Shown one piece after another: positions 52,093-60,908 of a stretch of DNA of 64,000 bases. Under the pieces are notes generated by a model, which saw only the letters and a program-made list of their open reading frames with translations, was not told where the DNA came from and ran no database searches. This DNA comes from DATFVJ01 sp963851085 (GTDB taxonomy: Bacteria > Actinomycetota > Actinomycetes > Streptosporangiales > Streptosporangiaceae), in assembly GCA_963851085.1 (NCBI GenBank), contig CAWKNX010000009.1, positions 262,901 to 326,900 of the forward strand, in the 5' to 3' direction. Made by a program: the position numbers and the translations under genes. Position 1 is the stretch's first letter. Every line of letters starts with the position of its first letter.

Positions 52093-53637
52093 ATGATCGC
52101 ATCGGGAAACCGCAGGTGGTGGGCGCTCGTCGCGCTCGCGCTCAGCGTGCTCGTCGTCGGCCTCGACCTGACCGTGCTCAACCTGGCCCTTCCAACGCTC
52201 GCCACCAGCCTGCATGCCTCGACAAGTGACCTGCAATGGTTCGTCGACGCGTACAGCCTCGTGCTCGCCGCCGCGCTGCTTCCCGCGGGACTGCTCGGCG
52301 ACAGGTACGGCAGGAAGAGGGTTCTCCTCATCTCGCTCGCGCTGTTCGGCCTGGGGTCGGTCGCCTGTGCCTACGCACCCTCAGCGGGGGCGCTCATCGC
52401 CGCCCGCGCCGTCCTCGGCCTCGGTGCGGCCGCGGTGCTGCCGCTTTCCCTGTCGGTGCTGCCGGTCATGTTCGCCCCGCAGGAACGGCCGAAGGCGATC
52501 GCGACGATGGCAGGCGTGACCTTCGTCAGCTTCCCCATCGGCCCGATCCTCGGCGGCTGGCTGCTCGACAACTTCTGGTGGGGCTCGGTGTTCCTGATCA
52601 ACGTGCCAGTGGTCGTGCTCGCCTCCGCCGCGGTGGCGGCGGCGATGCCCGAGTCCCGCAGCGCCCGGCGCGCGCCGCTCGACGTCACCGGCGTGGTGAT
52701 CTCCAGCCTCGGCCTCGCCGGGCTGACCTACGGCGTCATCAGGGCGGGGCAGGACGGCTGGAGCAGCCCGGCCGCGATCGCGGCGATGGCGGCGGGCGCG
52801 GCGGCACTCGCCGCATTCGCGGCCTGGGAGCGCAGGGTCAGCGAGCGCGGCCAGCCGCTCATCGACCTGACGCTGTTCCGCTCGGCCAGCTTCACCTGGG
52901 GCACGATCCTCGCGACACTGGTCTCCTTCGCATTGTTCGGGATCCTGTTCGCGACGCCGCAGTACTTCCAGGAGGTCCGCGGCCTCGATGCCCTCGGCGC
53001 CGGTGTACGGCTGCTTCCGATGATCGGCGGCATGATGGTCGGCATGATCGCGGGCAGCCGGCGCCAGGGCGGCCGGATCAACGCGAAGGCACTCGTGGCT
53101 GGCGGGTTCGCGCTGATGGCCGTCGCCCTGGCCGCCGGGGCCTTCACCACCGTGCACAGCGGCACCGGCTTCGCCGCCTGCTGGTTCGCCGCCACCGGCC
53201 TCGGCCTCGGTCTCGCGATGCCGGCCGCGATGAACGCCGCGCTCGGTGCGCTGTCCGCGGAGCGCAGCGGCGTCGGTTCGGCCGTGATCACCGCGATGCG
53301 CCAGGTCGGCGCGACGATCGGGGTTGCGATCCTCGGTACGATCCTCGGCTCGGTCTACCGGAGCCACCTGGACCTGGCCGGGCTGCCGCCGCAGGTGGCC
53401 GGCACGGTTAGCAAGAGCGTCGTCAGCGGCATGGCGGTGGCACGGCAGGCAGGTTCGGCCGTCATCTCCGGCACGGTGCGCACCGCCTTCGTGGACGCGA
53501 TGGATGTCATGCTGTGGGTATGCGGCGGCATCGCTCTCGCCGCCGCCGTGCTCGCGCTGGTATTCCTGCCACGGCAGGCACCGTCGGCGGAGCAGGGATC
53601 TGACGAGGTGAGAACGGCAGATGAGATCGGCGTCTGA
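52093..53637 (+). CDS. MFS drug exporter, DHA2 family
   Basis: 514 residues from ATG 52093, chosen for its ribosome site (AAGGTGG, eight bases upstream). Fourteen hydrophobic segments; motif D1 LDLTVLNLALPTLATSLHAS, QWFVDAYSLVLAA, motif A GDRYGRKRVL, motif C-like TFVSFPIGPILGGWLLD, and WWGSVFLINVPV. It exports toxic compounds by proton antiport, related to EmrB and SmvA. Followed and overlapped by a TetR repressor. Confidence 0.93.
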   Translation: MIASGNRRWWALVALALSVLVVGLDLTVLNLALPTLATSLHASTSDLQWFVDAYSLVLAAALLPAGLLGDRYGRKRVLLISLALFGLGSVACAYAPSAGALIAARAVLGLGAAAVLPLSLSVLPVMFAPQERPKAIATMAGVTFVSFPIGPILGGWLLDNFWWGSVFLINVPVVVLASAAVAAAMPESRSARRAPLDVTGVVISSLGLAGLTYGVIRAGQDGWSSPAAIAAMAAGAAALAAFAAWERRVSERGQPLIDLTLFRSASFTWGTILATLVSFALFGILFATPQYFQEVRGLDALGAGVRLLPMIGGMMVGMIAGSRRQGGRINAKALVAGGFALMAVALAAGAFTTVHSGTGFAACWFAATGLGLGLAMPAAMNAALGALSAERSGVGSAVITAMRQVGATIGVAILGTILGSVYRSHLDLAGLPPQVAGTVSKSVVSGMAVARQAGSAVISGTVRTAFVDAMDVMLWVCGGIALAAAVLALVFLPRQAPSAEQGSDEVRTADEIGV

Positions 53638-54271
53638 ACAGGAATCGCCGCAAGCGGCGCCGCCATCGCCCGGCGCGGGCCAGGAAGCCCCCAGGTTCGG
53701 GCTCCGTGAGCGCAAGAAGGCCAGGACGCGTGCTGCCATCAGGCAGCACGCGCTCCGGCTGATCCGCGAACAGGGTTACGCCGCCACCACCGTCGACCAG
53801 ATCGCCGAGGCGGCCGAGGTTTCGCCCAGCACCTTCTTCCGCTATTTCCCCACCAAGGAGGACGTCGTGCTGCAGGACGACGTGGACCTGCTTGCCTTCG
53901 AGGCGTTCGAGGCGCAGCCACCGGGCCTCAGCCCGATCGCGGCGATGCGGGCCGCGGTCGCCGCCGCTTTCGGGCAGCTGCCAGCAAGCGAACTTCAGCA
54001 GCTGCGCGAGACCGCGGCCCTGTCATTGTCGGTTCCGGAGCTGCGCGCGCGTGCGCTCGGCGAGTACATCAGGGCGGTGGGGGCCTTCGCCGACGCGATC
54101 GCGAAGCGCACCGGGCATGACCCGGACGAGTTCGCTGTGCGCAACTACGCGGGCGCCGTCGTCGGCGTCATGCTGTCCGCGTCGCTCGCGATCGCGGCCG
54201 ACCCGGCCGCGGATTTCGCCGGGGTCACCGACGCGGCACTCGCGCATCTGGAGGCCGGCCTCCCGCTATGA
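53621..54271 (+). CDS. TetR-family repressor
   Basis: 216 residues; ATG 53621 overlaps the MFS stop by 17 bases. TetR DNA-binding domain: LRERKKARTRAAIRQHALRL, VDQIAEAAEVSPSTFFRYFPTKEDVVL. The C-terminal domain resembles the MftR/actinobacterial group (LSVPELRARALGEYIRAVGAF). It presumably represses its own operon, binding the palindromes at 52006-52074. Confidence 0.92.
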   Translation: MRSASEQESPQAAPPSPGAGQEAPRFGLRERKKARTRAAIRQHALRLIREQGYAATTVDQIAEAAEVSPSTFFRYFPTKEDVVLQDDVDLLAFEAFEAQPPGLSPIAAMRAAVAAAFGQLPASELQQLRETAALSLSVPELRARALGEYIRAVGAFADAIAKRTGHDPDEFAVRNYAGAVVGVMLSASLAIAADPAADFAGVTDAALAHLEAGLPL

Positions 54272-54371
54272 GGGGCCGCCCTCGCAGCGGGGGAGTGCGG
54301 GCAACGGTGAGACGGTCTGCAATTGCTTTAAGTATTCAGTCAGATACGCATAGTGAGATACGCTCCCCGGT

Positions 54372-54596
54372 GTGCAATGTATGGAGTGCGATTGGACGGG
54401 GCCTTTCGACGTCGACGGGATGCGCGCGGTTTTGTGCGGGCAGTGCGGCGCAGAACTGGAACCCGACGTCCTGCCGGTCAGCGCGGCGTGGGATGTGTTC
54501 ACCCCGCACGCTGCCGACGACACCGGCCCGGTGCCATATCTCAAGCGCGCCAGCCGCCTGGTTCTGCGCGTCGCTTCTGCGGGGCTGCGCGGGTAA
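54372..54596 (+). CDS. Small zinc-ribbon-like hypothetical protein
   Basis: 74 residues from GTG 54372. Two CxxC pairs 15 residues apart (Cys3/6 and Cys22/25) suggest a bound zinc. The rest (AELEPDVLPVSAAWDVF) is unrecognised. It lacks a ribosome site; an A+T-rich patch just upstream could be a promoter for a leaderless mRNA. Small, so treat with care. Confidence 0.5.
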   Translation: MQCMECDWTGPFDVDGMRAVLCGQCGAELEPDVLPVSAAWDVFTPHAADDTGPVPYLKRASRLVLRVASAGLRG

Positions 54597-54614
54597 CGCG
54601 GCCCCTGCGCCGGG

Positions 54615-54962
54615 TCAGCGGCCAAGCAGATGGCCGAGCAGCGGGCCGAGCAGCGGGTCGAGGGCCCGCAGGCCGGCGGTGACGGCCGCGGCGGCCAGGA
54701 GCACCACGATGAACGGTGCGCGCCTGCGCAGCGCGGCGACGGCCGCCGCGAGCCCGGCGAGCCGCGGGCCGTCGATGGCGAGCGACTGCGCGTTCGCGAG
54801 CGCCTGCACCGCGCACAGCGCCGCGAGCAATGCGATGGGAAGCAGTTCGGCACATCGCCGGGCCCTGGGATCGTCGAGCAGCCGCCGCGGCACCGTGAGC
54901 CCCGCCAGTTTCAGGGCATAGCAGCCCGCCGATGTGGCCAGCACCGCCAGCCAGAGCGTCAT
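54615..54962 (-). CDS. azlD: Branched-chain amino acid exporter small subunit, AzlD
   Basis: 115 residues; ATG 54962 overlaps the azlC stop. Four hydrophobic segments: LWLAVLATSAGCYALKLAGL, LLPIALLAALCAVQAL, and FIVVLLAAAAVTAGLRAL, the AzlD pattern. With AzlC it exports branched-chain amino acids or analogues. The shared promoter is upstream of azlC. Confidence 0.88.
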   Translation of the reverse strand: MTLWLAVLATSAGCYALKLAGLTVPRRLLDDPRARRCAELLPIALLAALCAVQALANAQSLAIDGPRLAGLAAAVAALRRRAPFIVVLLAAAAVTAGLRALDPLLGPLLGHLLGR

Positions 54963-55897
54963 CGGCGCGGCCCGGGAAAACCCAGAGCCACGGCCGCCGC
55001 GGCGAGCATCACCGGGATCCCCGGCGGGAGAAAGGGCGTGCAGGCGATGGCGACGGCGGCGCCCGCAGCGGCCACCCGGCGCTCGGCCGGCCCAGCCGAC
55101 AGCCGGGGCCACAGCAGCGCAAGGAAGGCCGCCGGGCCGATCACGTCCACGCCGAACTCGGCCGGGCTGCCGAGTCTGCCCGCGCCGAGCGCTCCGGCCA
55201 GAGTGGAAGCGTTCCACACCGCGTACAGCGCGGCGAACGTCGCCGCGAAACCGGCCCGCGCGGCCGCGCGGCCAGGCTGGGCGAGAGCCATCGCGGTGGT
55301 CTCGTCGATGACCGCGTGCGCGGTGAGGAGCCGCCGCCCGCCGCGCACCCGCAGCACGTCGGCCAGCCTGAGTCCATAAAACGCGTTACGGCTGCCGAGG
55401 AGCAGGGCCCCGAAGGTGCCGGCGATCAGGCTGCCACCGCCCGCGACAGCCGCCGCGAGCGCGTACTGTGACGCCCCGGTGAACGCCAGGAGGCTCAGCA
55501 CACATGCCTGCGGCACACTGAGCCCCGCCGTCACGGCCGCGGCCCCGAATCCGATGCCGGAGAAGCCGACCGCGAGCCCAAGGCTCAGCCCATCCCTGCG
55601 GGCACGCCCGCGCGACTGCGTATCGTCGTGTGCCGCGTCCGGGCTGGCGTGTGCCCCTGCGGCGGCCGGGGTGCCGGGTGCTGCGGCTGTGGTGGGGGTG
55701 CCGGGTGCTGCGGCTGTGGTGAGGGTGTCGGGTGCTGCGGCTGTGGTGGGGGTGCCGGGTGCTGCGGCCGTGGTGCCGGCTGCGGCTCCTGCGGGCTCGG
55801 GCCGTGCGTCGCCGGCCTTGGGCGCGGTGTTCCGCACATCTGCTGCGTTCGGCACGTCTGCCGCGTTCTGCGGCCCGGCCCGGCGCGGTGACAGCAT
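54959..55897 (-). CDS. azlC: Branched-chain amino acid exporter large subunit, AzlC
   Basis: 312 residues from ATG 55897. An N-terminal extension of about 95 residues, low in complexity and partly built of four PGTPTTAAA-like repeats (27-base units at 55670-55777), precedes the AzlC core: LSLGLAVGFSGIGFGAAAVTAGL, SLLAFTGASQYALAAAVAG, LLGSRNAFYGLRLADVLR, and HAVIDETTAMALAQ. The core fits the family length of about 220. The extension is odd, and a downstream start, at GTG/ATG near the core, would avoid it. azlD overlaps its stop. Confidence 0.85.
   Translation of the reverse strand: MLSPRRAGPQNAADVPNAADVRNTAPKAGDARPEPAGAAAGTTAAAPGTPTTAAAPDTLTTAAAPGTPTTAAAPGTPAAAGAHASPDAAHDDTQSRGRARRDGLSLGLAVGFSGIGFGAAAVTAGLSVPQACVLSLLAFTGASQYALAAAVAGGGSLIAGTFGALLLGSRNAFYGLRLADVLRVRGGRRLLTAHAVIDETTAMALAQPGRAAARAGFAATFAALYAVWNASTLAGALGAGRLGSPAEFGVDVIGPAAFLALLWPRLSAGPAERRVAAAGAAVAIACTPFLPPGIPVMLAAAAVALGFPGPRR
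55670..55777. repeat. 27-bp minisatellite, four copies, in azlC
   Basis: Four tandem units of GGTGCCGGGTGCTGCGGCTG plus TGGTGGG, at 55670, 55697, 55724 and 55751 (last unit diverged). In-frame within the N-terminal extension of azlC, adding nine residues per unit. Confidence 0.85.
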
Positions 55898-55907
55898 GCG
55901 CCCGAGG

Positions 55908-56804
55908 TTAGGCGGCCCCTGCGACGCCGTCTTGAAGGTTCTTGCGGCCGCGCTGGTACCCGCCGGGCGGCACGCCGACGATCCGCTTGAAGTGGCGGGT
56001 CAGGTGAGCCTGGTCGGCGAAACCCACCCGCGCCGCCACGTCGGCAGGCCGCATGCCCTGGCCAAGGAGGTCGCGGGCGATGCGCACCCGGCGCTGGTTC
56101 AGGTAGGCGTGCGGCGGCAGGCCCGTCTCGGCGCGGAACGCGCGCAGCAGCGAGAACGGGCTGGCGCCGACCGCCGCCGCGAGCACAGCCAGCCGTGGCG
56201 GATCGGTGAGCCGCTGGTCCAGGATCTCCCTTGCGGCCACCGCGGCGCGAAGCGCCGGCAGCCGCGGCAGCCGTTCGGGATAAGTAAACGCCGACCGCCG
56301 TCCGTCCGGACCTCGCCCGCGGGCCGCGTGCCGTGTCAGCAGCGCGGCGACCGCGGCGTGCAGGAGGCTGGATGCGGCGAGTGCGTCGCTGGTCTCGGCG
56401 GCCAGGTGAGCGGTGGCGAGCAGGCGACGGCTGACCGGGTCGTCGACCACGGGGTCAGGGAAGAATGGGGACCCGCGGGTCGTGGGGTATTCCGGCGCCG
56501 CCAGTTCCGCCGCGGCGCCAGCGACCACCTCGACGTCCGGGTAGAGCACGCGGTACGCCCATCCGTCTGGTGTCCCCGCGTGCCCGGTGTGCACGGTGTC
56601 CGGGTTCACCAGGATGATCTCACCCGGTCCGGCGCGCAGAGTCGTGCCCTGGTGGTCGAATTCCTCGACACCCCGGTCGATCAGGGCGATGACATAGGTC
56701 TCGTGCGCGTGCCTGCTGTACCGCTGCCGGACGAAACGCGCACGCAGAAGATCAACTCCGGGCAGGCCCGGGTGCTGCCAGTACCGTGCGAGTTCCTGGC
56801 TCAT
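55908..56804 (-). CDS. AraC-family transcriptional regulator
   Basis: 298 residues. An N-terminal cupin-type arm (RFVRQRYSRHAHETYVIALID, GPGEIILVNPDTVHTGHAG) precedes two C-terminal helix-turn-helices (LAVLAAAVGASPFSLLRAF and PADVAARVGFADQAHLTRHF, then VGVPPGGYQRGR). Such regulators beside AzlCD control the exporter in many actinomycetes. It lies directly upstream of azlC on the same strand, ten bases away. Confidence 0.92.
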   Translation of the reverse strand: MSQELARYWQHPGLPGVDLLRARFVRQRYSRHAHETYVIALIDRGVEEFDHQGTTLRAGPGEIILVNPDTVHTGHAGTPDGWAYRVLYPDVEVVAGAAAELAAPEYPTTRGSPFFPDPVVDDPVSRRLLATAHLAAETSDALAASSLLHAAVAALLTRHAARGRGPDGRRSAFTYPERLPRLPALRAAVAAREILDQRLTDPPRLAVLAAAVGASPFSLLRAFRAETGLPPHAYLNQRRVRIARDLLGQGMRPADVAARVGFADQAHLTRHFKRIVGVPPGGYQRGRKNLQDGVAGAA

Positions 56805-56891
56805 GCTGCCGATGGTATGGCCGCTCCGCGCGGACGGCGCGGCCGGCGGCGCCGGGCCCGGGGGAGTGGCCCGATCACCGCGCCGCGGTGG

Positions 56892-58193
56892 TCAATGCGG
56901 CAGCGGGCCGCCCGCGAGCGCCACGACCACTCCCGCCGCTCCCGCGCACAGCAGTGTCAGCACCACACCGCGGCGAAGCAGCAGCAGGACGGCGGCGCCG
57001 GCCAGGACCGCGTACTGCCAGGGCCGGGTGATCGCGAGCGCGAGCGGGATCGCTGAGCCGAGAATCGCGCCGATTGCCGCGGGTCCCGCACCGCCGAGAA
57101 ACGCCTGTGCCCGCCGGTCGGCCCTGAGCCGGTCGAAGTGGCGCCCGCCGAGCAGGACGAACACGAACGACGGCGCGAACGCGATCACAGCCGCGAGGAT
57201 GCCACCTACGATCCCTGCGGCCGCGTAGCCGACAACGGCGACGGTCTGGACGACCGGCCCCGGCGTGATCTGGCCGAGTGCGACCGCGTTGAGGAACTGG
57301 GCGCCGGTCATCCAGTGATATCGCGTGACTGCGTCCGCCTGCATCAGCGGGATGATCACGAAACCGCCGCCGTAGGACAGGGCGCCGACCTTGAACGCGA
57401 CCCAGGCGAGCGAGAGCAGTACCCCGCCGCCGATACCGGCCGCGGCAAGTACCGGGACGGGTGTTACCGATACCGCGCGTCCGCCAGGGCTTCGCCGCGG
57501 GCCGGCGCCTGACCCGGAGCCAGCTTCCGGGCCGGTATCTGGTGATCCTGGGCCCTCGCCCTCGCCCTCGCCCTCGCCCGCGGCTGGGCCTTCGCCGCCT
57601 CGGCGCAGGCGCGCCACGGCAAGTTCGGCCGCGCCGCAGGCCAGCAGCGCGAGCACGAGCCACGGGCCCGTGGTCGCTGCCGCCACCGCCCCCAGCGCGA
57701 CGTAGACCGGCCAGCGGAATCGGCTGCTGCGGCGTGCCCGCTGCCAGCTGGCGGGCATGAGGCTCGCGCCGGCCTGCACGGCGACCGCCGCGACCGCCGC
57801 GCCTGCGCCCGCGCCCGCGCCTTCCACCCACGAGGGCGGTGACCCGGCGAGGAAGAGGGCGGCCAGCGCGAGGATCAGGATCAGGCCGGGCGCGATGAAC
57901 GCGGCGCCGCCGGCCAGCGCGCCGGGCCGCCCGCGGAGCCGCCAGGCGCAGAAGATCGCGAGCTGAGTCGAGGCCGGGCCGGGCAGCAGGTTGCAGGCGG
58001 CCAGCGCGTCTTCGAACTCCCTGGCGTCCAGCCACCGCTTGCGCTCGACGCACAGGTCGCGAAGCAGCGCGATGTGGGCCGGCGGCCCACCGAACCCGAT
58101 GCAGCCGATCCTGGCCCATTCCCGCAGCACCGTCAGCAGGCCGGGACCTGACCGCCCGTCAGCGCCGTGCGTGCGTCTCGCGCTTGCTCTCAC
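56892..58193 (-). CDS. chrA: Chromate transporter ChrA
   Basis: 433 residues. Two-half CHR family: FLGFGGPP-type motif GCIGFGGPPAHIALLRDLCV in the first half and KVGALSYGGGFVIIPLMQ in the second, each followed by a P-x-P-type motif (LLPGPASTQLAIF, ITPGPVVQTVAVVGY). Between them an EGEGEGEG linker coded by a CCCTCG hexamer tract. It exports chromate by proton or sulfate coupling. An arsenate-reductase fusion lies just upstream, so a metal-resistance patch is likely. Confidence 0.92.
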   Translation of the reverse strand: MRASARRTHGADGRSGPGLLTVLREWARIGCIGFGGPPAHIALLRDLCVERKRWLDAREFEDALAACNLLPGPASTQLAIFCAWRLRGRPGALAGGAAFIAPGLILILALAALFLAGSPPSWVEGAGAGAGAAVAAVAVQAGASLMPASWQRARRSSRFRWPVYVALGAVAAATTGPWLVLALLACGAAELAVARLRRGGEGPAAGEGEGEGEGPGSPDTGPEAGSGSGAGPRRSPGGRAVSVTPVPVLAAAGIGGGVLLSLAWVAFKVGALSYGGGFVIIPLMQADAVTRYHWMTGAQFLNAVALGQITPGPVVQTVAVVGYAAAGIVGGILAAVIAFAPSFVFVLLGGRHFDRLRADRRAQAFLGGAGPAAIGAILGSAIPLALAITRPWQYAVLAGAAVLLLLRRGVVLTLLCAGAAGVVVALAGGPLPH

Positions 58194-58236
58194 GTGGGTA
58201 ACCAGGCAGGGCTATGGCGCCGGCGGCTGGCGCAGC

Positions 58237-58317
58237 GGGGCCCCGGCCGGGCACAGCGATGCCGGGGCCCCGGCCGGGCACAGCGATGCCGGGGCCCCGG
58301 CCGGGCACAGCGATGCC
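58237..58317. repeat. 27-bp tandem repeat, three exact copies
   Basis: GGGGCCCCGGCCGGGCACAG plus CGATGCC, at 58237, 58264 and 58291. It fills most of the 219-base gap between the arsenate-reductase fusion and chrA, upstream of chrA. Each unit can form a GGGCCCCGGCC hairpin. Confidence 0.9.
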
Positions 58318-58412
58318 TTGCTGTCCGAGAGATCATCGGCGAAGGCGCCCGCGTCCTGGGTGTCGCCGCCGCCGCGCGGGGCGCCGCGGACGCTGGCAAG
58401 TTGCGCGCATGT

Positions 58413-59276
58413 TCAGCTTCCCTCTGCTGCTCGCTGCCGGTGACTGATGAGGTGGAGCAGGAAGCCGACACGGGTTCGCAGGTCGCTGGCCATGCGCTGG
58501 AAGGCGGGGTAGCTCTGCTCGTCGCCGTCGCCGTCGCCGTCGGCCGGGTCGGCGATGCTCCAATGGATCAGTTCTGGGTGACCGGGGAAGTCCGGGCAGA
58601 TCTCGCGCACACGGTCACAGAGCGTGACTACAAGGTCGAAGCGCTGGCCGGCGAACTCGCTCAGGTGTTTCGCCCTGCGGCCAGCGGCGTCGATGCCGTG
58701 CTCGCGCATCACCCGCACGGCGTTCGGGTGCAGGCGTTTGGGGTTGCTGCCCGCGCTCCGCACTTCGACCGTCCCGCCGGCCAGGTGGCCGAGCAGCGCC
58801 TCGGCGACCTGCGAGCGCGCGCTGTTGCCCGTGCACAGGAACAGGACGCGGGCCGGGGCGCCGATGGACTGCGCGTTTCCACCGCTGGCCGGCAGGAAAT
58901 CGGCGCTGGCTCGCGCGCCGCCGGCGCTAGCGTGCGAGCTGGTTGTGAAGCGCAGGGGCGGTGGCGTCATCCGGAGCCCCGGATGCAGCGCCGCGCCGGC
59001 CCCCGCGAGGAGTTCGCTGCAGCGCGCCAGGTCAACGCTGTAGTAGGCGTCGCGCCGGTCTGCGGAGCTGCGGCGCATTGACACGAGCTGGCCCGCGCGC
59101 AGCCGGCCGAGGTGGTAGGAGACGAGGCTCTGCGGCTGGCCGACAAGCGTGGTGAGCTCGTGAACCTGCCGATCGCTCCTGGCGAGCTCGCTCAGCAGGA
59201 TCCAGCGCAGAGGATGGCCCACGAGCTGCAGGAATACGGGTGGCGGGCCGTAGCGGCAGGGGAGCGGCGTGGCCAC
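58413..59276 (-). CDS. ArsR regulator fused to LMW-PTP-type arsenate reductase
   Basis: 287 residues. Residues 1-95 are an ArsR winged helix (GHPLRWILLSELARSDRQV, LVGQPQSLVSYHLGRLRAGQ). From about 138 is a low-molecular-weight phosphatase-type arsenate reductase: P-loop VLFLCTGNSARSQ with Cys148 nucleophile and Arg, EVRSAGSNPKRLHPNAV, KHLSEFAGQRFDLVVTLCD, and CPDFPGHPELIHWSIADPA. A DGDGDGD tract sits late in the domain. Such fusions pair sensing and reduction of arsenate in one chain; they are known in some actinobacteria. Next to chrA. Confidence 0.9.
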   Translation of the reverse strand: MATPLPCRYGPPPVFLQLVGHPLRWILLSELARSDRQVHELTTLVGQPQSLVSYHLGRLRAGQLVSMRRSSADRRDAYYSVDLARCSELLAGAGAALHPGLRMTPPPLRFTTSSHASAGGARASADFLPASGGNAQSIGAPARVLFLCTGNSARSQVAEALLGHLAGGTVEVRSAGSNPKRLHPNAVRVMREHGIDAAGRRAKHLSEFAGQRFDLVVTLCDRVREICPDFPGHPELIHWSIADPADGDGDGDEQSYPAFQRMASDLRTRVGFLLHLISHRQRAAEGS

Positions 59277-59318
59277 ATGCCGACATTACATCAAGCGAGA
59301 TTAATCAATCAAATACTT

Positions 59319-60587
59319 TTAATCGATTTGGCGCGCCGGTGCAGGCTGGTCATTTTCACCGCCGCACCGCGCCGCGTCAGGGCATCGCCGTGGCGCGCCG
59401 CTGTCGTGGGCGGCGCCAAGAGCGCCGTCGTCGGTGCGCGCCTTGGCGCCCAGGTCACCGCCGCCGCTGTCGCGGGCGGTGTTTGCCCCGGCGTCTGTGT
59501 CAGCGCCGCCGACGCCGGCCGCGCTGGCGTCGCGGGCGCCGGACTTGTCCCGCTCATCTGGGCCGTAACGGTGGGTGAGGACAATGACCGTTATCCAGCC
59601 GCCGATCAGGATCAGCCAGAAGTTGATCAGCCGGTAGGTGAGAACGGCGGTCAGCGCGCGCGAGGCGCTGAGGCCCACGGCGGCGAGCGCCGCGGTCAGG
59701 GTCACCTCGACCAGGCCGAATCCGCCGGGTGTGACACCCGTGCTGCCAACCGCGGCGCCAGCGCCGTAGGCGAGAACGAGCCCGTGCCACGGCACCCGCG
59801 ACCCGGTGGCGAGGATCGCACACGCCAGGCAGGCGCAGTCGGCAACCCAGTTGACGACGGCGAGCGCGAATACCTCGGCGTATCGCGGCCACGGGAGCTT
59901 GATGCTGGCGACGCGGTCGAGAAAGTCCTCCACGGCATTCGGGTCGAATCTCGGCCGGTGAAAGACGCGCTGCGACATGTGGACCAGGCGGGCGATGAGC
60001 CGGTGCAGGGCAGTGCGTACGCGCTGGTAACGCAGGGCGAGCAGCACCGCGAGGGCGGGCAGCACGAACACGGCGGCGAGGGCGAAACTTGCCGCGGTGG
60101 CAGCGGACGCGCCCCCCGCGATCGCGCCGACGACCAGGAGGAGCGCGAGTGCCGACGTCGACAAGATCGCCGACACGGCGAGCGCCCAGCCCGTGACCGC
60201 CGAGCCGACGCCATGGCGCCTGAACTGCCGGTAGGTGAACACGGCCGCAAGCTGCGTGCCCGCGAACGGCAGCGACATCGACAGGGCGTTGCCCGCGTAG
60301 GTGACCGCCATGACCGAGCCGAACGTCGCCGGATGACCATCGGCGCGGAGCAGGCGCCTGCGGCTGAGCCCGAACGCGGTGAGCGAGACCGCCTCGAAGG
60401 CGACCGCGGCGACGAACCAGACCCAGTCGAGATGCCCGATCGCGGTCACCGACTCCGTGAGCGTATGCCGGCTGATGATCACGATGGCCGTGAGCACGGC
60501 GACGGCGAGCGCGATCAGCACCATCCGGCGCCAGCGCGGCCGCCACAGCCGGCTAGCCCTCGCCTGGTCGTCGTGGCTGCTTGGCAC
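59319..60587 (-). CDS. LPG-synthase-like flippase protein (UPF0104/YbhN family)
   Basis: 422 residues from GTG 60587 (AAGGAGG upstream). Eight or nine hydrophobic segments with the family motifs YAGNALSMSLPFAGTQLAAVF, NWVADCACLACAIL, and GSTGVTPGGFGLVEVTLTAAL. This is the membrane domain of lysylphosphatidylglycerol synthases without the catalytic GNAT-like part, often called a lipid flippase. The C-terminal 60 residues are disordered, Ala/Asp-rich. Divergent from the DUF4097 lipoprotein gene. Confidence 0.88.
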   Translation of the reverse strand: MPSSHDDQARASRLWRPRWRRMVLIALAVAVLTAIVIISRHTLTESVTAIGHLDWVWFVAAVAFEAVSLTAFGLSRRRLLRADGHPATFGSVMAVTYAGNALSMSLPFAGTQLAAVFTYRQFRRHGVGSAVTGWALAVSAILSTSALALLLVVGAIAGGASAATAASFALAAVFVLPALAVLLALRYQRVRTALHRLIARLVHMSQRVFHRPRFDPNAVEDFLDRVASIKLPWPRYAEVFALAVVNWVADCACLACAILATGSRVPWHGLVLAYGAGAAVGSTGVTPGGFGLVEVTLTAALAAVGLSASRALTAVLTYRLINFWLILIGGWITVIVLTHRYGPDERDKSGARDASAAGVGGADTDAGANTARDSGGGDLGAKARTDDGALGAAHDSGAPRRCPDAARCGGENDQPAPARQID

Positions 60588-60908
60588 GCGGTTCGTCCTC
60601 CTTTCTCACGTGTGCACCTACCCCTTCGGCACGGACGAATCCCTCATATGGCCGCTGCGGCACCATCCGGCTCAGCTCTGGTCGTGGCGCCGCGCCTGCC
60701 CGCAGTGCCGGCCGTAGTACCGGATGTCAGCCGGCGCTGCCGCCCCAGGTCAAATCGGAGGACTTTGGCCTCTGTGCGCTTACGCTTGACCACGCATAGA
60801 CCTGCGCTGACTGACGGCGGGGATTCGCCATCGCGGTGCTGCGCTTGCTGAGTTGGCTTCCATCCGGTGATCGCGCACCCTCCGGCCACTCCCACGAAAG
60901 AGGACATC

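Noticed and set aside
58237..58317. CRISPR-like array
   Set aside because: The 27-base units are directly adjacent with no spacers, and there are no cas genes. It is a simple tandem repeat.
59112..60851. 579-codon plus-strand frame opposite the flippase and ArsR-ArsC genes
   Set aside because: It spans two genes of opposite strand and has no domain; an artefact of G+C-biased third positions.
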